This document shows positions 7,566 through 16,135 of a stretch of DNA of 24,550 nt, piece by piece (the first letter of the stretch is position 1; every line of letters starts with the position of its first letter). Source of the DNA: Candidatus Thiodiazotropha taylori (GTDB lineage Bacteria > Pseudomonadota > Gammaproteobacteria > Chromatiales > Chromatiaceae); the NCBI GenBank assembly GCA_019100305.1, contig JAHRHW010000013.1:1-24550 (forward strand), given 5' to 3'. The notes beneath the pieces are model-generated. The model saw nothing but the letters and a program-made list of their open reading frames with translations, did not search any database and was not told where the DNA came from. The position numbers and the translations under genes are program-made.

Positions 7566-8297
7566 ATGAATTCCATGCAATATGCCACGACTAAACTCAT
7601 CGCAATGCTACTCATCAGCAATACTCTGTTCGCCGAGGAAGCCATAACATTTTCAGATAAAATTGACCTAACCAACTATGCAATCGGTCAGCAGATCGGC
7701 CAGGATTTCAGAAAGCAGAATATGGATCTGGACCCTGAAGCGATCTCACGCGGTATGAATGACGGCCATTCCGGCCGTCAACCTGAGTTGGCACCGGGTG
7801 AGATGAGAGAGCTGCTGGTCAATCTCAAGCGTCAGATCACCGAGGATATGAAAGCTGACGCGATGGCAAAGATGAAACACAGACAAACCGAGAAACAGCG
7901 CAGATTGAAGGCTGGCAGTGAGTTTCTGGAAAACAACAAGGGCTTGCCTGGTGTAGTCACCACCGGCAGTGGCTTACAGTATAAAATCATCAAGCCAGGC
8001 AGTGGTACACAACCGACAAAAGACGATCTGGTCAAGCTGCACTACGTCTCTCGCCGCCTCGATAGCCAGGTGTTTTACAGTACCCACCTTAAGGGTGGCC
8101 CGAAAACTCACCGTGTCGGTGAATTGATTCCAGGAATGTCTGAAGCCCTGCAACTGATGAAACCCGGTGCCAAATGGGAGTTGTATATCCCCCATCAATT
8201 GGCCTATGGACGAAATGGACCGGTTGCGCATGAGACGGTAATCATCGAAGTCGAATTGCTTGAAAAAGCCGTGCCACCTTCACAGGCATCGAACTAG
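7566..8297 (+). CDS. Exported FKBP-type prolyl isomerase homologue with eroded active site
   Basis: A 243-residue FkpA/Mip-like protein. A signal peptide ends near FAEE (about 24), followed by the N-terminal FKBP dimerisation domain (NYAIGQQIGQDFRKQ...) with a long charged helix (about 75-125), then an FKBP domain (about 128-233). Tyr160, Phe170 and Tyr214 of the pocket are present. However, the usual Asp after Phe is Tyr171, the floor Trp of the VIxGW motif is Met191, and the final IPPN loop is replaced by VAHE. Isomerase activity is therefore doubtful; chaperone or binding activity may remain. The ATG at 7566 has AGAGG only 2 nt upstream, so the ATG at 7575 (11-nt spacing) may be used instead. 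A canonical paralogue lies at 9515. Confidence 0.88.
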   Translation: MNSMQYATTKLIAMLLISNTLFAEEAITFSDKIDLTNYAIGQQIGQDFRKQNMDLDPEAISRGMNDGHSGRQPELAPGEMRELLVNLKRQITEDMKADAMAKMKHRQTEKQRRLKAGSEFLENNKGLPGVVTTGSGLQYKIIKPGSGTQPTKDDLVKLHYVSRRLDSQVFYSTHLKGGPKTHRVGELIPGMSEALQLMKPGAKWELYIPHQLAYGRNGPVAHETVIIEVELLEKAVPPSQASN

Positions 8298-8493
8298 CAA
8301 TCAACAACAGATGTTGAAGATCTCCTGACAAAGATACTTTACGTCATCCGAGTGACTGCGGGGATCCAGGCCGATCAGCCCTCTAAATTATTCGCATCGC
8401 ACACCTTTCGGGCCGACTTTCTGTCGTTCAACATGCTTGCGCTTTTGCCCAACATCCAGCGGAATGGCGATACTATGAGAAATTCCTCACTCT

Positions 8494-9147
8494 TCAGTGT
8501 TTGTATTTCTTCTGTTCGACTTTAATGCGTTGGTAGGTATCCGGGATCTTGAATTTGTTATCAGGAATTCCCTTATGCACAATGGAGGTGAATTTCACAC
8601 TGGCACCGCTCTCCAGGTCCTGACTGCTGATTGAGATCTGCCGCTCGTCAGGTGTCATGGCACCGATCCAGTCGAGCTTCATACGCCTGGAGAGCTGATA
8701 GAGACGGGACAGGGTTTTTGTCGAACGCTCGTCCAGACCCAGGTCAGTACCGGGCAGCATACAGTGGTTCAACGCATGTTTAGAACCGACCACTTCATGT
8801 ATTTTTCTGCAACGCTTGCCGGCAACCACAGCCTTTTCTCTCATAGGCTTCAATCTGGGTTTTACATCCTTGGGCCAATAGTATTTGCCCATATGAGTTG
8901 TTTTGTAGCTTTTTTCCTTGTCATCGACCTCAAACATGAGCATACGGCCGGTATCCATCAGTGTGTAGTCGGGACCACCCTGCTGATCGCTGTCGATTCT
9001 CAGCCAACGACCGGTTATCGATACTGTTCTTGTCTCTTTTGCTGCATTCGGGCCGTTCATTTCAAAAGTGAGTATTGAATCCCCATGCGCACTGCCGATC
9101 AGGCCCAGGCCTAAAATCACGGCAATCAAATATCTCGATCTCAACAT
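8494..9147 (-). CDS. Exported protein of unknown function between two FKBP genes
   Basis: A 217-residue protein with a clear signal peptide (LRSRYLIAVILGLGLIGSAHG, then DSILTF). The mature part looks like a small beta-rich periplasmic protein resembling DUF4412-type proteins: an N-terminal SILTFEMNG strand, a TGRWLRIDSD segment, and a YTLMDTGRMLMFEVDDKEKSY segment. Cys residues occur in KRCRKI and NHCML and could form a disulfide. Three consecutive ATG codons precede the signal peptide; the third (9145-9147) was chosen because AAGGGAG then sits 6 nt upstream. Its position between two FKBP-type genes on the opposite strand suggests an envelope function, but nothing identifies it. The DUF4412 resemblance is from memory and unverified. 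Confidence 0.8.
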   Translation of the reverse strand: MLRSRYLIAVILGLGLIGSAHGDSILTFEMNGPNAAKETRTVSITGRWLRIDSDQQGGPDYTLMDTGRMLMFEVDDKEKSYKTTHMGKYYWPKDVKPRLKPMREKAVVAGKRCRKIHEVVGSKHALNHCMLPGTDLGLDERSTKTLSRLYQLSRRMKLDWIGAMTPDERQISISSQDLESGASVKFTSIVHKGIPDNKFKIPDTYQRIKVEQKKYKH

Positions 9148-9514
9148 CATCATCTCCCTTAATCAGTCCCTGCATTGACAGAAAAAAATCATCATCGGCA
9201 ATACAACATGGATTACTATATTAATCAATGTCGGGAACTCTATTAATAGACCGGGAGAATCAAATATACCCAGATATCAAATCCAAAATACATAGAACTA
9301 CCCATACTTATTCTTTTACCGGCTTGAGTTCATCTTTGAATACTTTCTGACTTTCGCTGATTTGGGCAATATAGGCTTAAAACACTTTTTCTAGACAGTT
9401 AAAACCTTGATACAATTGAAGATCGGGACCGGGTAATTATCTCTATTTTTATGTTGCTGGCGACACCCTATACAACCGCTGATCGCAAGCTTATCAATTG
9501 GGAACTTCAGGCTC
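9148..9514. other. AT-rich divergent intergenic region
   Basis: This gap separates the minus-strand unknown gene from the second FKBP gene and should hold both promoters. On the plus strand a perfect TTGACA occurs at 9175-9180, but only weak -10 candidates follow at 17-18 bp. On the minus strand, TTGATT and TGTATT are 17 bp apart about 60-80 bp upstream of the unknown gene. No ORF in the gap looks real. Confidence 0.45.
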
Positions 9515-10213
9515 ATGTTCAGAACCACCACATCTTTGTTTATCGCATCTCTTTTGGCATTTCCTGCAATTGCCGAAAAGCAAGCGCCACTGTCGGATGA
9601 GGCCTCCAAGATCAACTATAGCGTTGGTTATCAAATCGGCAGTGACTTCAGGTTTCAAGATATTGAGATCCGCCCGGAAGCGGTCATACAAGGCATCCGT
9701 GACGCCCTGCATGAAAATCAGAGTCAATTGTCTGCAGCAGAGATGAAACAGGTCATGGCGGAACTGGGAAGAAGCCTAGCAGAGAGAAAGAAACAGCTAA
9801 GAGCCAGTCAATTTAAACTACTGCTTGAAAAGAGCGACAGGTTTCATGCCGAGAACAGAGAAAAACCAGGCGTCATCACCACAGAGAGTGGTTTACAGTA
9901 CAGGATGGTAGAGAAGGGATACGGAAAAAATCATCCGGGCGACAACGATAAAGTGCTTGTGCACTACACCGGCAAGCTGCTGAACGGACAAGTTTTTGAC
10001 AGCTCATTTGATCGTGGTAAACCGGCAAGTTTTACTGTCAATGGTGTGATCAAGGGCTGGTCAGAAGCCCTGCAACTGATGAAGAAAGGCGATCGTTGGC
10101 AACTGTTTATCCCTCCTGCTCTTGCTTATGGTGAAAAGGGATCTCCGCCAAGAATCCCTCCCAACAGCACATTGGTATTCGATCTTCAGTTACTTGCCAT
10201 TCAGACACAGTAG
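9515..10213 (+). CDS. Exported FKBP-type peptidyl-prolyl isomerase, FkpA/Mip-like
   Basis: A 232-residue periplasmic isomerase. The signal peptide is MFRTTTSLFIASLLAFPAIA, followed by the N-terminal helical dimerisation domain (INYSVGYQIGSDFRFQ, QGIRDAL) and a connecting charged helix. The FKBP domain (about 120-230) keeps every pocket residue: Y151 in VHYTGK, F161 and D162 in VFDSS, VIKGW with W182, LAYG and the SPPRIPPNSTL loop. It should catalyse cis-trans prolyl isomerisation and assist folding of exported proteins. The ribosome site is weak (CAGG close to the ATG). It shares architecture and KxGxxWxLxIPxxLAYG wording with the 7566 paralogue, whose pocket is altered. It lies 82 bp upstream of the metal-efflux genes and could be cotranscribed with them. 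Confidence 0.93.
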   Translation: MFRTTTSLFIASLLAFPAIAEKQAPLSDEASKINYSVGYQIGSDFRFQDIEIRPEAVIQGIRDALHENQSQLSAAEMKQVMAELGRSLAERKKQLRASQFKLLLEKSDRFHAENREKPGVITTESGLQYRMVEKGYGKNHPGDNDKVLVHYTGKLLNGQVFDSSFDRGKPASFTVNGVIKGWSEALQLMKKGDRWQLFIPPALAYGEKGSPPRIPPNSTLVFDLQLLAIQTQ

Positions 10214-10295
10214 CAAAACAACAAGCATAGGCTATGAGAACTAGATATAAGTTGTAATACGGATGGCATACACCACACCCAATCAGGACCTGTAG

Positions 10296-12359
10296 ATGAT
10301 CGCCAAAAAATTTCTCGATACCCTATTCAGAATTCTCATACTGCTGACAGCCGGTCTTTCACTGGTAACCGGCTCAAATGCTTTTGGCGAAACACCCCAT
10401 AGCTCCAACATGTCAATGGATGCATCCATTGATGGTCTTTCTGACTTGGAGAGTGCAAACAAGCTACAGACAACCCTTTACAGTTGCCCCATGCATCCCA
10501 ATGAGACGAGTGACAAACCGGGCAATTGCAGCATCTGTGGGATGCATCTGGTAGCCCAATCCGGCACCAATCACTCAGGGCATGATCATCAATCGATGAC
10601 TCAATCCAGCACCAATCACTCAGGGCAGGATCATCAATCGATGACCCGATCTGGCATCGATCACTCAGGGCAGGATCATCAACCGACGACCCAATCTGGC
10701 ACCGACCACTCAGAGCATGATCATCAATCAATGACCCACTCTGACCATGTGTCAGAAGATCATCAGACGATCTATGCCTGCCCCATGCATCCCAATGAGA
10801 CCAGTGACAAACCAGGCAGATGCAGCATTTGCGGGATGCACCTGGTAGCTCAAACCCACACCGATCATTCGGGACACGATCATCATCAACCGATGACCCA
10901 ATCTGGCACCGATCACTCCGGACATGATCATCAACCGATGGCACACTCGGAACACGCATCTGAAGATCGCCAAACGGTTGAACACTCCCAGCACCCTGAC
11001 ATGAAGGCAATGCAGCACCGATCTGATATGCCAAGGGGATTGAGCGAAGCCCATCGTTACTGGGATAGCGAAAGGCTGCCGTCGATCTCCTCACGCTCCA
11101 AGACCAGTAGTGATGACACCGAAGAGACACTGCTGACAAAAGCCAAAAGAGTCCCAGTGAATGATACCCCTGAGCAGGATAAGGCGGCATCCCACGACAC
11201 TCATGCAGATCATGATCACCAACACTCAGGCACGACCTATATCTGCCCGATGCATCCGCAGATCATCTCCCACGACGCAGACTCATCCTGCCCCATCTGT
11301 GGCATGGATTTGGTACCAGTGGCCACCGCCCAGGCGTCCATGGAGAGCGAACATCCCCAGGTTTTTCTCGAAAGTGCCGTCATCCAGAATATGGGAATCC
11401 GCACCATCACGGCCGCCCGTGGCAACTTGGGTAAAACAATAAAGACCCAGGGCAGAGTCACTGCCGATGATGAGCGGATCTACAACATACACTCGAGAAC
11501 CGGTGGCTGGATTGAAAATCTCTATCTGGTAACCGAAGGTGATCATATTGAGCGGAAGGATGAGTTGGTTGACTTCTACTCGCCCTGGATCAATCGGGCT
11601 CAACTCGATCTTATCAACGCCCTGGAGGAGCAGGATCTGGTTGCCTTTGAACCCGAACGTAAAGCGGAACTTGATGCAAAAATTGACTCCTATCGAAACA
11701 CCTTAAGGTCACTGAAAGTACCTCCAATGGATCTGATGAGGATTGAGCAATACCGCAAGGTTCTGAATACAGTACAGATCACCTCTCCTGCCAGTGGATG
11801 GGTTACCGAGCTGAATGTCAGTGAAGGCAGTTACGTCGAACCCTATCAAACCATGCTCACTGTAGTCGACCTGAGCGAGGTCTGGATTATGGTGGATATC
11901 TTCGAGCACCATGCACCCTGGGTCAAGAAGGGTAACAAGGTAGCGGTCACCTCACCGGCGATTCCCGGCAGAGAGTGGCGTGGTAAAATCGATTTCATCT
12001 ACCCGGAGATCAATCCGGTCACCCGCACCCTGCGCGCCAGAATTGAAGTGACCAATCCGGATGAAGCCCTGTTGCTGAATATGTTCGTACAGGTGGAGAT
12101 CAATGACGGCGCAAAGAAGAGGGATGCTGTCACCGTACCCCGTGAAGCGATCATACTCACCGGGGAGCGTGAGATCATCATCAAGTATCAGGGTAAGGGT
12201 CACTTCCAGCCGGTGGATGTGAAGACCGGTTTGTGGGGCGACAACCAGGTGGAGATTATTGATGGATTGAATGCGGGTGCGGAGGTAGTGGTCTCCGGCC
12301 AATTCCTCATCGATTCAGAATCTAACATCCAAAGCAGCCTGTTGCGCATGTCGGAGTAG
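10296..12359 (+). CDS. cusB: CusB-like RND adaptor with three heavy-metal-binding domains and His-rich repeats
   Basis: A 687-residue membrane-fusion protein. A signal sequence or anchor (about 8-30) leads into an unusual N-terminal half: heavy-metal-binding domains with a YxCPMHP...C.ICGM pattern at about 62-86, 160-184 and 315-339. Domains 1 and 2 are nearly identical to each other; the third is the usual CusB type. Four 15-residue His/Met/Ser-rich repeats follow domain 1 and two follow domain 2. From about 355 on comes a normal CusB adaptor: GIRTITAARGNLGKTIKTQGRV, lipoyl-like hairpin domain, TVVDLSEVWIMVDIFE and the C-terminal barrel. It would bind Cu(I)/Ag(I) in the periplasm and hand it to the pump encoded 5 bp downstream. 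E. coli CusB is about 407 residues, so the extra length is the metal-binding front. AGGA lies 8 nt before the ATG. Confidence 0.93.
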   Translation: MIAKKFLDTLFRILILLTAGLSLVTGSNAFGETPHSSNMSMDASIDGLSDLESANKLQTTLYSCPMHPNETSDKPGNCSICGMHLVAQSGTNHSGHDHQSMTQSSTNHSGQDHQSMTRSGIDHSGQDHQPTTQSGTDHSEHDHQSMTHSDHVSEDHQTIYACPMHPNETSDKPGRCSICGMHLVAQTHTDHSGHDHHQPMTQSGTDHSGHDHQPMAHSEHASEDRQTVEHSQHPDMKAMQHRSDMPRGLSEAHRYWDSERLPSISSRSKTSSDDTEETLLTKAKRVPVNDTPEQDKAASHDTHADHDHQHSGTTYICPMHPQIISHDADSSCPICGMDLVPVATAQASMESEHPQVFLESAVIQNMGIRTITAARGNLGKTIKTQGRVTADDERIYNIHSRTGGWIENLYLVTEGDHIERKDELVDFYSPWINRAQLDLINALEEQDLVAFEPERKAELDAKIDSYRNTLRSLKVPPMDLMRIEQYRKVLNTVQITSPASGWVTELNVSEGSYVEPYQTMLTVVDLSEVWIMVDIFEHHAPWVKKGNKVAVTSPAIPGREWRGKIDFIYPEINPVTRTLRARIEVTNPDEALLLNMFVQVEINDGAKKRDAVTVPREAIILTGEREIIIKYQGKGHFQPVDVKTGLWGDNQVEIIDGLNAGAEVVVSGQFLIDSESNIQSSLLRMSE
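10560..10946 (+). repeat. Tandem 45-bp coding repeats in the cusB-like gene
   Basis: Four consecutive 45-bp units (10560-10604, 10605-10649, 10650-10694, 10695-10739) encode variants of SGTDHSGHDHQSMTQ. After the second metal-binding domain a 48-bp unit (10854-10901, one extra His) and another 45-bp unit (10902-10946) recur. Each block follows a near-identical metal-binding domain and ends in an SE-type linker, so a larger domain-plus-repeats unit appears to have been duplicated. DNA identity between units is high, which points to recent expansion. Confidence 0.9.
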
Positions 12360-12364
12360 TTCAG

Positions 12365-15300
12365 ATGCCTGGGCAGTTAATACGTTGGTCGATCGAGAAC
12401 CGCGTACTGGTGTTACTCGCCAGCCTGATCATTGCCATTTGGGGCTGGAACTCACTGCGTGAGACACCCCTCGATGCCCTTCCCGATCTGTCGGATGTGC
12501 AGGTCATCATTCAGACCAACTACCCGGGTCAGGCACCACAGGTGGTTGAAGACCAGGTCACCTACCCGATAACCACCACCATGCTTTCGGTACCCGGCGC
12601 CAAGGCGGTTCGCGGTTACTCATTCTTTGGCGACTCCTATGTCTATGTGGTGTTTGAAGATGGCACCGACATCTACTGGGCGCGCAGCAGAGTGCTCGAA
12701 TATCTCAACCAGGCCAGTTCGGATCTGCCCAGCGATGTGCAACCCAAACTGGGACCGGACGCCTCGGGCGTGGGCTGGATCTACAGCTATGCCCTGGTTG
12801 ACCGGCACAACAGACACGATCTTTCCCAGTTACGATCCCTGCAGGATTGGTTCCTGAAATATGAGCTGCAGAGTGTTTCCGGGGTGGCCGAAGTTGCCAG
12901 TGTTGGCGGTATGGTTCGCCAGTATCAGATCGTACTCAGTCCGGAGAAGCTACGCGCACTGGGCATTCCAATTTCACAAGCCATCGAGGCGGTAAAACAG
13001 GCCAACTACGAGGTGGGCGGTTCGGTCATCGAGCAGGGTGAAGCGGAATTGATGGTGCGTACCCGCGGTTACCTTAAATCGGTGCAGGATATCCGCCATA
13101 TCCCCATCGCCATTACCGAAGAGAGTATTCCGATCCTGCTGCAGGATATCGCCACGATTCAGATCGGTCCGGAGATGCGGCGGGTTGTTGCCGACCTGGA
13201 CGGTTTGGGAGAGGTCACCGGCGGCATCATTGTTATGCGCCATGGTGAGAATGCCCTGGCGACGATCGAGCGGGTGAAAAAGAAACTGCAGCAACTCAAA
13301 AGCGGGCTGCCTGAAGGTGTCGAGATCATCGAGACCTATGACCGCTCGACGCTGATCAACGAGAGCGTCGACAACCTCAGCAATAAACTGGTTGAAGAGT
13401 TTATCGTGGTCGCGCTGATCTGCCTGCTGTTCCTGTTTCACTTTCGCTCAGCCGTGGTGGCTGTAGTCACCCTCCCCCTGGGGATTCTGATTGCCTTCAT
13501 CATCATGAGGCAGCAGGGTATCAACGCCAACATCATGTCACTTGGCGGTATCGCCATCGCCATCGGCACCATGGTCGATGCCGCCATTGTGATGATTGAA
13601 AATGCACACCGCCAACTGCAGGAGCGTGGCGGCGGGCTCTCTCGGGAAGAGCACTGGAAAGTGATCCTGCAGGCCTCGTTGCAAGTCGGGCCGGCACTCT
13701 TCTACTCGCTGCTGATCATTACCCTGAGCTTTTTGCCTGTACTGGCCCTGGAGGGACAGGAGGGGCGTCTGTTCGGCCCGCTGGTCTACACCAAGACCTA
13801 TGCCATGGCCGCAGCAGCCGGCTTGGCGGTTACTTTGGTACCGGTTTTGATGGGTTATCTGTTGAGGGGGTGGATTCCTGCTGAAAGCAGCAATCCACTG
13901 AGCTGGGCGCTGATCACCCTCTATCGGCCGCTGCTGAGGGTCGTTTTGTGGCTACCCAGCCCCTCCCTGCTGGTGGCACTGTTGCTTATGCTCACCCTGG
14001 TGATTCCGATCTATGGAATCGGCGGCCTGCTTGAGCCTGTCAAATGGCCGTTTCAACTGAGCAGGGCGGCAGGCCTGGAGAGCAGCAACACGTTGATCGA
14101 TCACATCGAAGAGAGCCAGCAGAGCATGCAAAAGACCTGGCGCAACCTGTTTTCTGATTCACCCAGGATGCAGCGACTGGGGCAAGGACTGGGTTCCGAG
14201 TTCATGCCCGATCTGTTCGAAGGTGATCTGATGTATATGCCCACCACCCTGCCGGGATTATCAATCGGCAAGGCGCAGGAGCTGCTGCAACAGACCGATC
14301 GTCTGATCATGCAGGTAGCGGAGGTGGAGCGGGTGTTCGGCAAGATCGGTCGGGCAGACAGCGCTACGGATCCTGCCCCCCTGACCATGATCGAAACGAT
14401 CATCCGACTCAAACCCAGGGATGAATGGCGCGCCGGAATCACCCTTGACGACATCATTGCCGAGCTGGACAGAACAGTAAGTTTCCCTGGACTCACCAAC
14501 GCCTGGCTGATGCCAATCAAAACCAGAATCGATATGCTCTCGACGGGCATCAAGACACCCATCGGTATCAAGGTCTCCGGACCGGATCTGAAGACCATTG
14601 AGCAGATCGGCCGAGAGATCGAGCAGCAGCTCTCGACCCTGCCGGAGACTCGCTCCGCTTTTTCCGACCGGGTTGTGGCTGGACGCTATATCGAGATCGT
14701 ACCGGACCGTCTTGAAGCCGCCCGTCTTGGCATCAACATCGAGGATATCAACCTGATGGTCAGTGCGGCGGTTGGCGGTATCAACATCAGTGAGACCGTG
14801 GAGGGTCTGGAGCGCTATCCGATCAACATCCGTTTCCCGCGCGAACTTCGCGATGACATAAAGAAGCTGAGTGAACTCCCCATCATCACACCTTCGGGAG
14901 CACAGGTGCCCCTCTCACAGGTTGCCAGAGTGCATGTGGTGGATGGACCTCCCTTGATCAAAACCGAAAACGCCCGTCTAAACGGCTGGACTTTCATCGA
15001 TATCAAGGATGCGGATCTGGGTGGCTACATCAGCAAAGGTGAACAACTGCTTCAAGAGAACATTCAGCTTCCTGCGGGATACGCCATCACCTGGACAGGT
15101 CAGTATGAGTATATGTTGCGGGCCGAGACCAAATTGAAGCAACTGGTACCGATGCTGCTGATCATTATTTTCGCCCTGCTCTATCTGATCTTCAGACGCT
15201 ATTCCGATGTACTGGTGGTGATGTTGAGCATCCCTTTCGCCCTGGTGGGAGGCTTCTGGTTTGTACTGTTGATGGGTTATAATCTGTCGGTTGCGGTAGC

Positions 15301-15661
15301 TGTTGGCTTCATTGCCCTGGCCGGTATTGCCACCGAGTTCGGGGTCGTCATGCTGATCTATATCAACAGCGCCATCAAACGCTATCAAGATGCCGGCCGG
15401 TTGAACGACCGGCAGGAGCTAAAGGCTGCCATCATCGAGGGGGCGGCACTCAGAGTACGCCCCAAAGCCATGACGGTACTGGTGGTTGTGATCGGCCTGA
15501 TGCCGATCATGCTCAGCGACGGCGCCGGCTCGGAAGTGATGCAGCGTATCGCAGCGCCAGTCATCGGAGGTATGCTGACAGCCCCACTGCTGTCACTGTT
15601 TGTGATCCCGGCTCTGGTGCTGCTGATCAGAAGAAAATCCCTGCCCGGCAGACACGAGTGA
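12365..15661 (+). CDS. cusA: CusA-like heavy-metal efflux RND pump, Cu(I)/Ag(I) type
   Basis: A 1098-residue inner-membrane proton-driven pump of the HME-RND family. The N-terminal helix is followed by the signature LPDLSDVQVIIQTNYPGQAPQ region, helices 2-6 with AIAIGTMVDAAIVMIENAH near 395-415, a second porter domain and helices 8-12. The three methionines that bind Cu(I) in E. coli CusA (M573, M623, M672) match M625 (MYMPTT), M675 (PLTMIET) and M724 (RIDMLSTG), each shifted by exactly 52. This supports monovalent copper/silver specificity and reveals about 50 extra residues upstream of M625. It starts 5 bp after the adaptor gene, so the two form an operon. No CusC-like outer-membrane channel follows; one must come from elsewhere. 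Confidence 0.95.
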   Translation: MPGQLIRWSIENRVLVLLASLIIAIWGWNSLRETPLDALPDLSDVQVIIQTNYPGQAPQVVEDQVTYPITTTMLSVPGAKAVRGYSFFGDSYVYVVFEDGTDIYWARSRVLEYLNQASSDLPSDVQPKLGPDASGVGWIYSYALVDRHNRHDLSQLRSLQDWFLKYELQSVSGVAEVASVGGMVRQYQIVLSPEKLRALGIPISQAIEAVKQANYEVGGSVIEQGEAELMVRTRGYLKSVQDIRHIPIAITEESIPILLQDIATIQIGPEMRRVVADLDGLGEVTGGIIVMRHGENALATIERVKKKLQQLKSGLPEGVEIIETYDRSTLINESVDNLSNKLVEEFIVVALICLLFLFHFRSAVVAVVTLPLGILIAFIIMRQQGINANIMSLGGIAIAIGTMVDAAIVMIENAHRQLQERGGGLSREEHWKVILQASLQVGPALFYSLLIITLSFLPVLALEGQEGRLFGPLVYTKTYAMAAAAGLAVTLVPVLMGYLLRGWIPAESSNPLSWALITLYRPLLRVVLWLPSPSLLVALLLMLTLVIPIYGIGGLLEPVKWPFQLSRAAGLESSNTLIDHIEESQQSMQKTWRNLFSDSPRMQRLGQGLGSEFMPDLFEGDLMYMPTTLPGLSIGKAQELLQQTDRLIMQVAEVERVFGKIGRADSATDPAPLTMIETIIRLKPRDEWRAGITLDDIIAELDRTVSFPGLTNAWLMPIKTRIDMLSTGIKTPIGIKVSGPDLKTIEQIGREIEQQLSTLPETRSAFSDRVVAGRYIEIVPDRLEAARLGINIEDINLMVSAAVGGINISETVEGLERYPINIRFPRELRDDIKKLSELPIITPSGAQVPLSQVARVHVVDGPPLIKTENARLNGWTFIDIKDADLGGYISKGEQLLQENIQLPAGYAITWTGQYEYMLRAETKLKQLVPMLLIIIFALLYLIFRRYSDVLVVMLSIPFALVGGFWFVLLMGYNLSVAVAVGFIALAGIATEFGVVMLIYINSAIKRYQDAGRLNDRQELKAAIIEGAALRVRPKAMTVLVVVIGLMPIMLSDGAGSEVMQRIAAPVIGGMLTAPLLSLFVIPALVLLIRRKSLPGRHE

Positions 15662-15673
15662 TGAGCTAGGCAA

Positions 15674-16135
15674 TCAACCCGCCAGTGAGCGCTGTTGATT
15701 CAGGCTATGGCTGATATAGACCAGATTGCGTTGGTACGCCAACACCTCAGGATGGCAGGCATGTGATGCCAGCAAGGTGGAGAAGATCTCCGGATAAATG
15801 CTTTGATTGTCGCTACTCTCTCCAGAGAGATGAAGCAACAGCTCGGTCTCGACTTCATCAATCACGTCTCGAAAACCAGGATCGATGCGCACGATTTTGC
15901 TGGCACCCAGCAGACAGTAAGCGGTCGCCCATACCACCGGTGTGATGACCTGGTGCTGAACATCGGATGATGGCTGGCCATACTTTTTCGAGACCATGGT
16001 GACATGCCGATGGATTGTGGCGAGCAGTTTTTTCAAATCAATGGGATCCAGATCCAACAGGCTCAAACCGTATTGGGCGAGCTCGATCTTTAACTGCTTC
16101 CTTTCCTGACTTTTCTCGAAGAGATAATTCAACAT
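15674..16135 (-). CDS. Unrecognised soluble protein, 153 residues
   Basis: I do not recognise this protein. It has no signal peptide or membrane helix. The first 50 residues (KSQERKQLKIELAQYGLSLL, IDLKKLLATIHRHVTMVSKK) look strongly helical; the rest includes a hydrophobic VVWATAYCLLGASKI stretch and an acidic DEVETELLLHLSGESSD stretch. The ATG at 16133-16135 is preceded by AGGACAGG on the minus strand. It is convergent with the metal pump gene, with 12 bp between the stop codons, and an AATCAAC/GTTGATT inverted repeat spans its own 3' end. Codon use resembles its neighbours, so it is probably a real gene. Confidence 0.7.
   Translation of the reverse strand: MLNYLFEKSQERKQLKIELAQYGLSLLDLDPIDLKKLLATIHRHVTMVSKKYGQPSSDVQHQVITPVVWATAYCLLGASKIVRIDPGFRDVIDEVETELLLHLSGESSDNQSIYPEIFSTLLASHACHPEVLAYQRNLVYISHSLNQQRSLAG

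Noticed and set aside
10560..10946. CRISPR-like array
   Set aside because: The 45-bp units are contiguous, in frame and encode His-rich peptide repeats, with no unique spacers.
10336..11190. 284-codon minus-strand ORF
   Set aside because: It is antisense to the repeat region of the CusB-like gene; the repeats keep both strands open.
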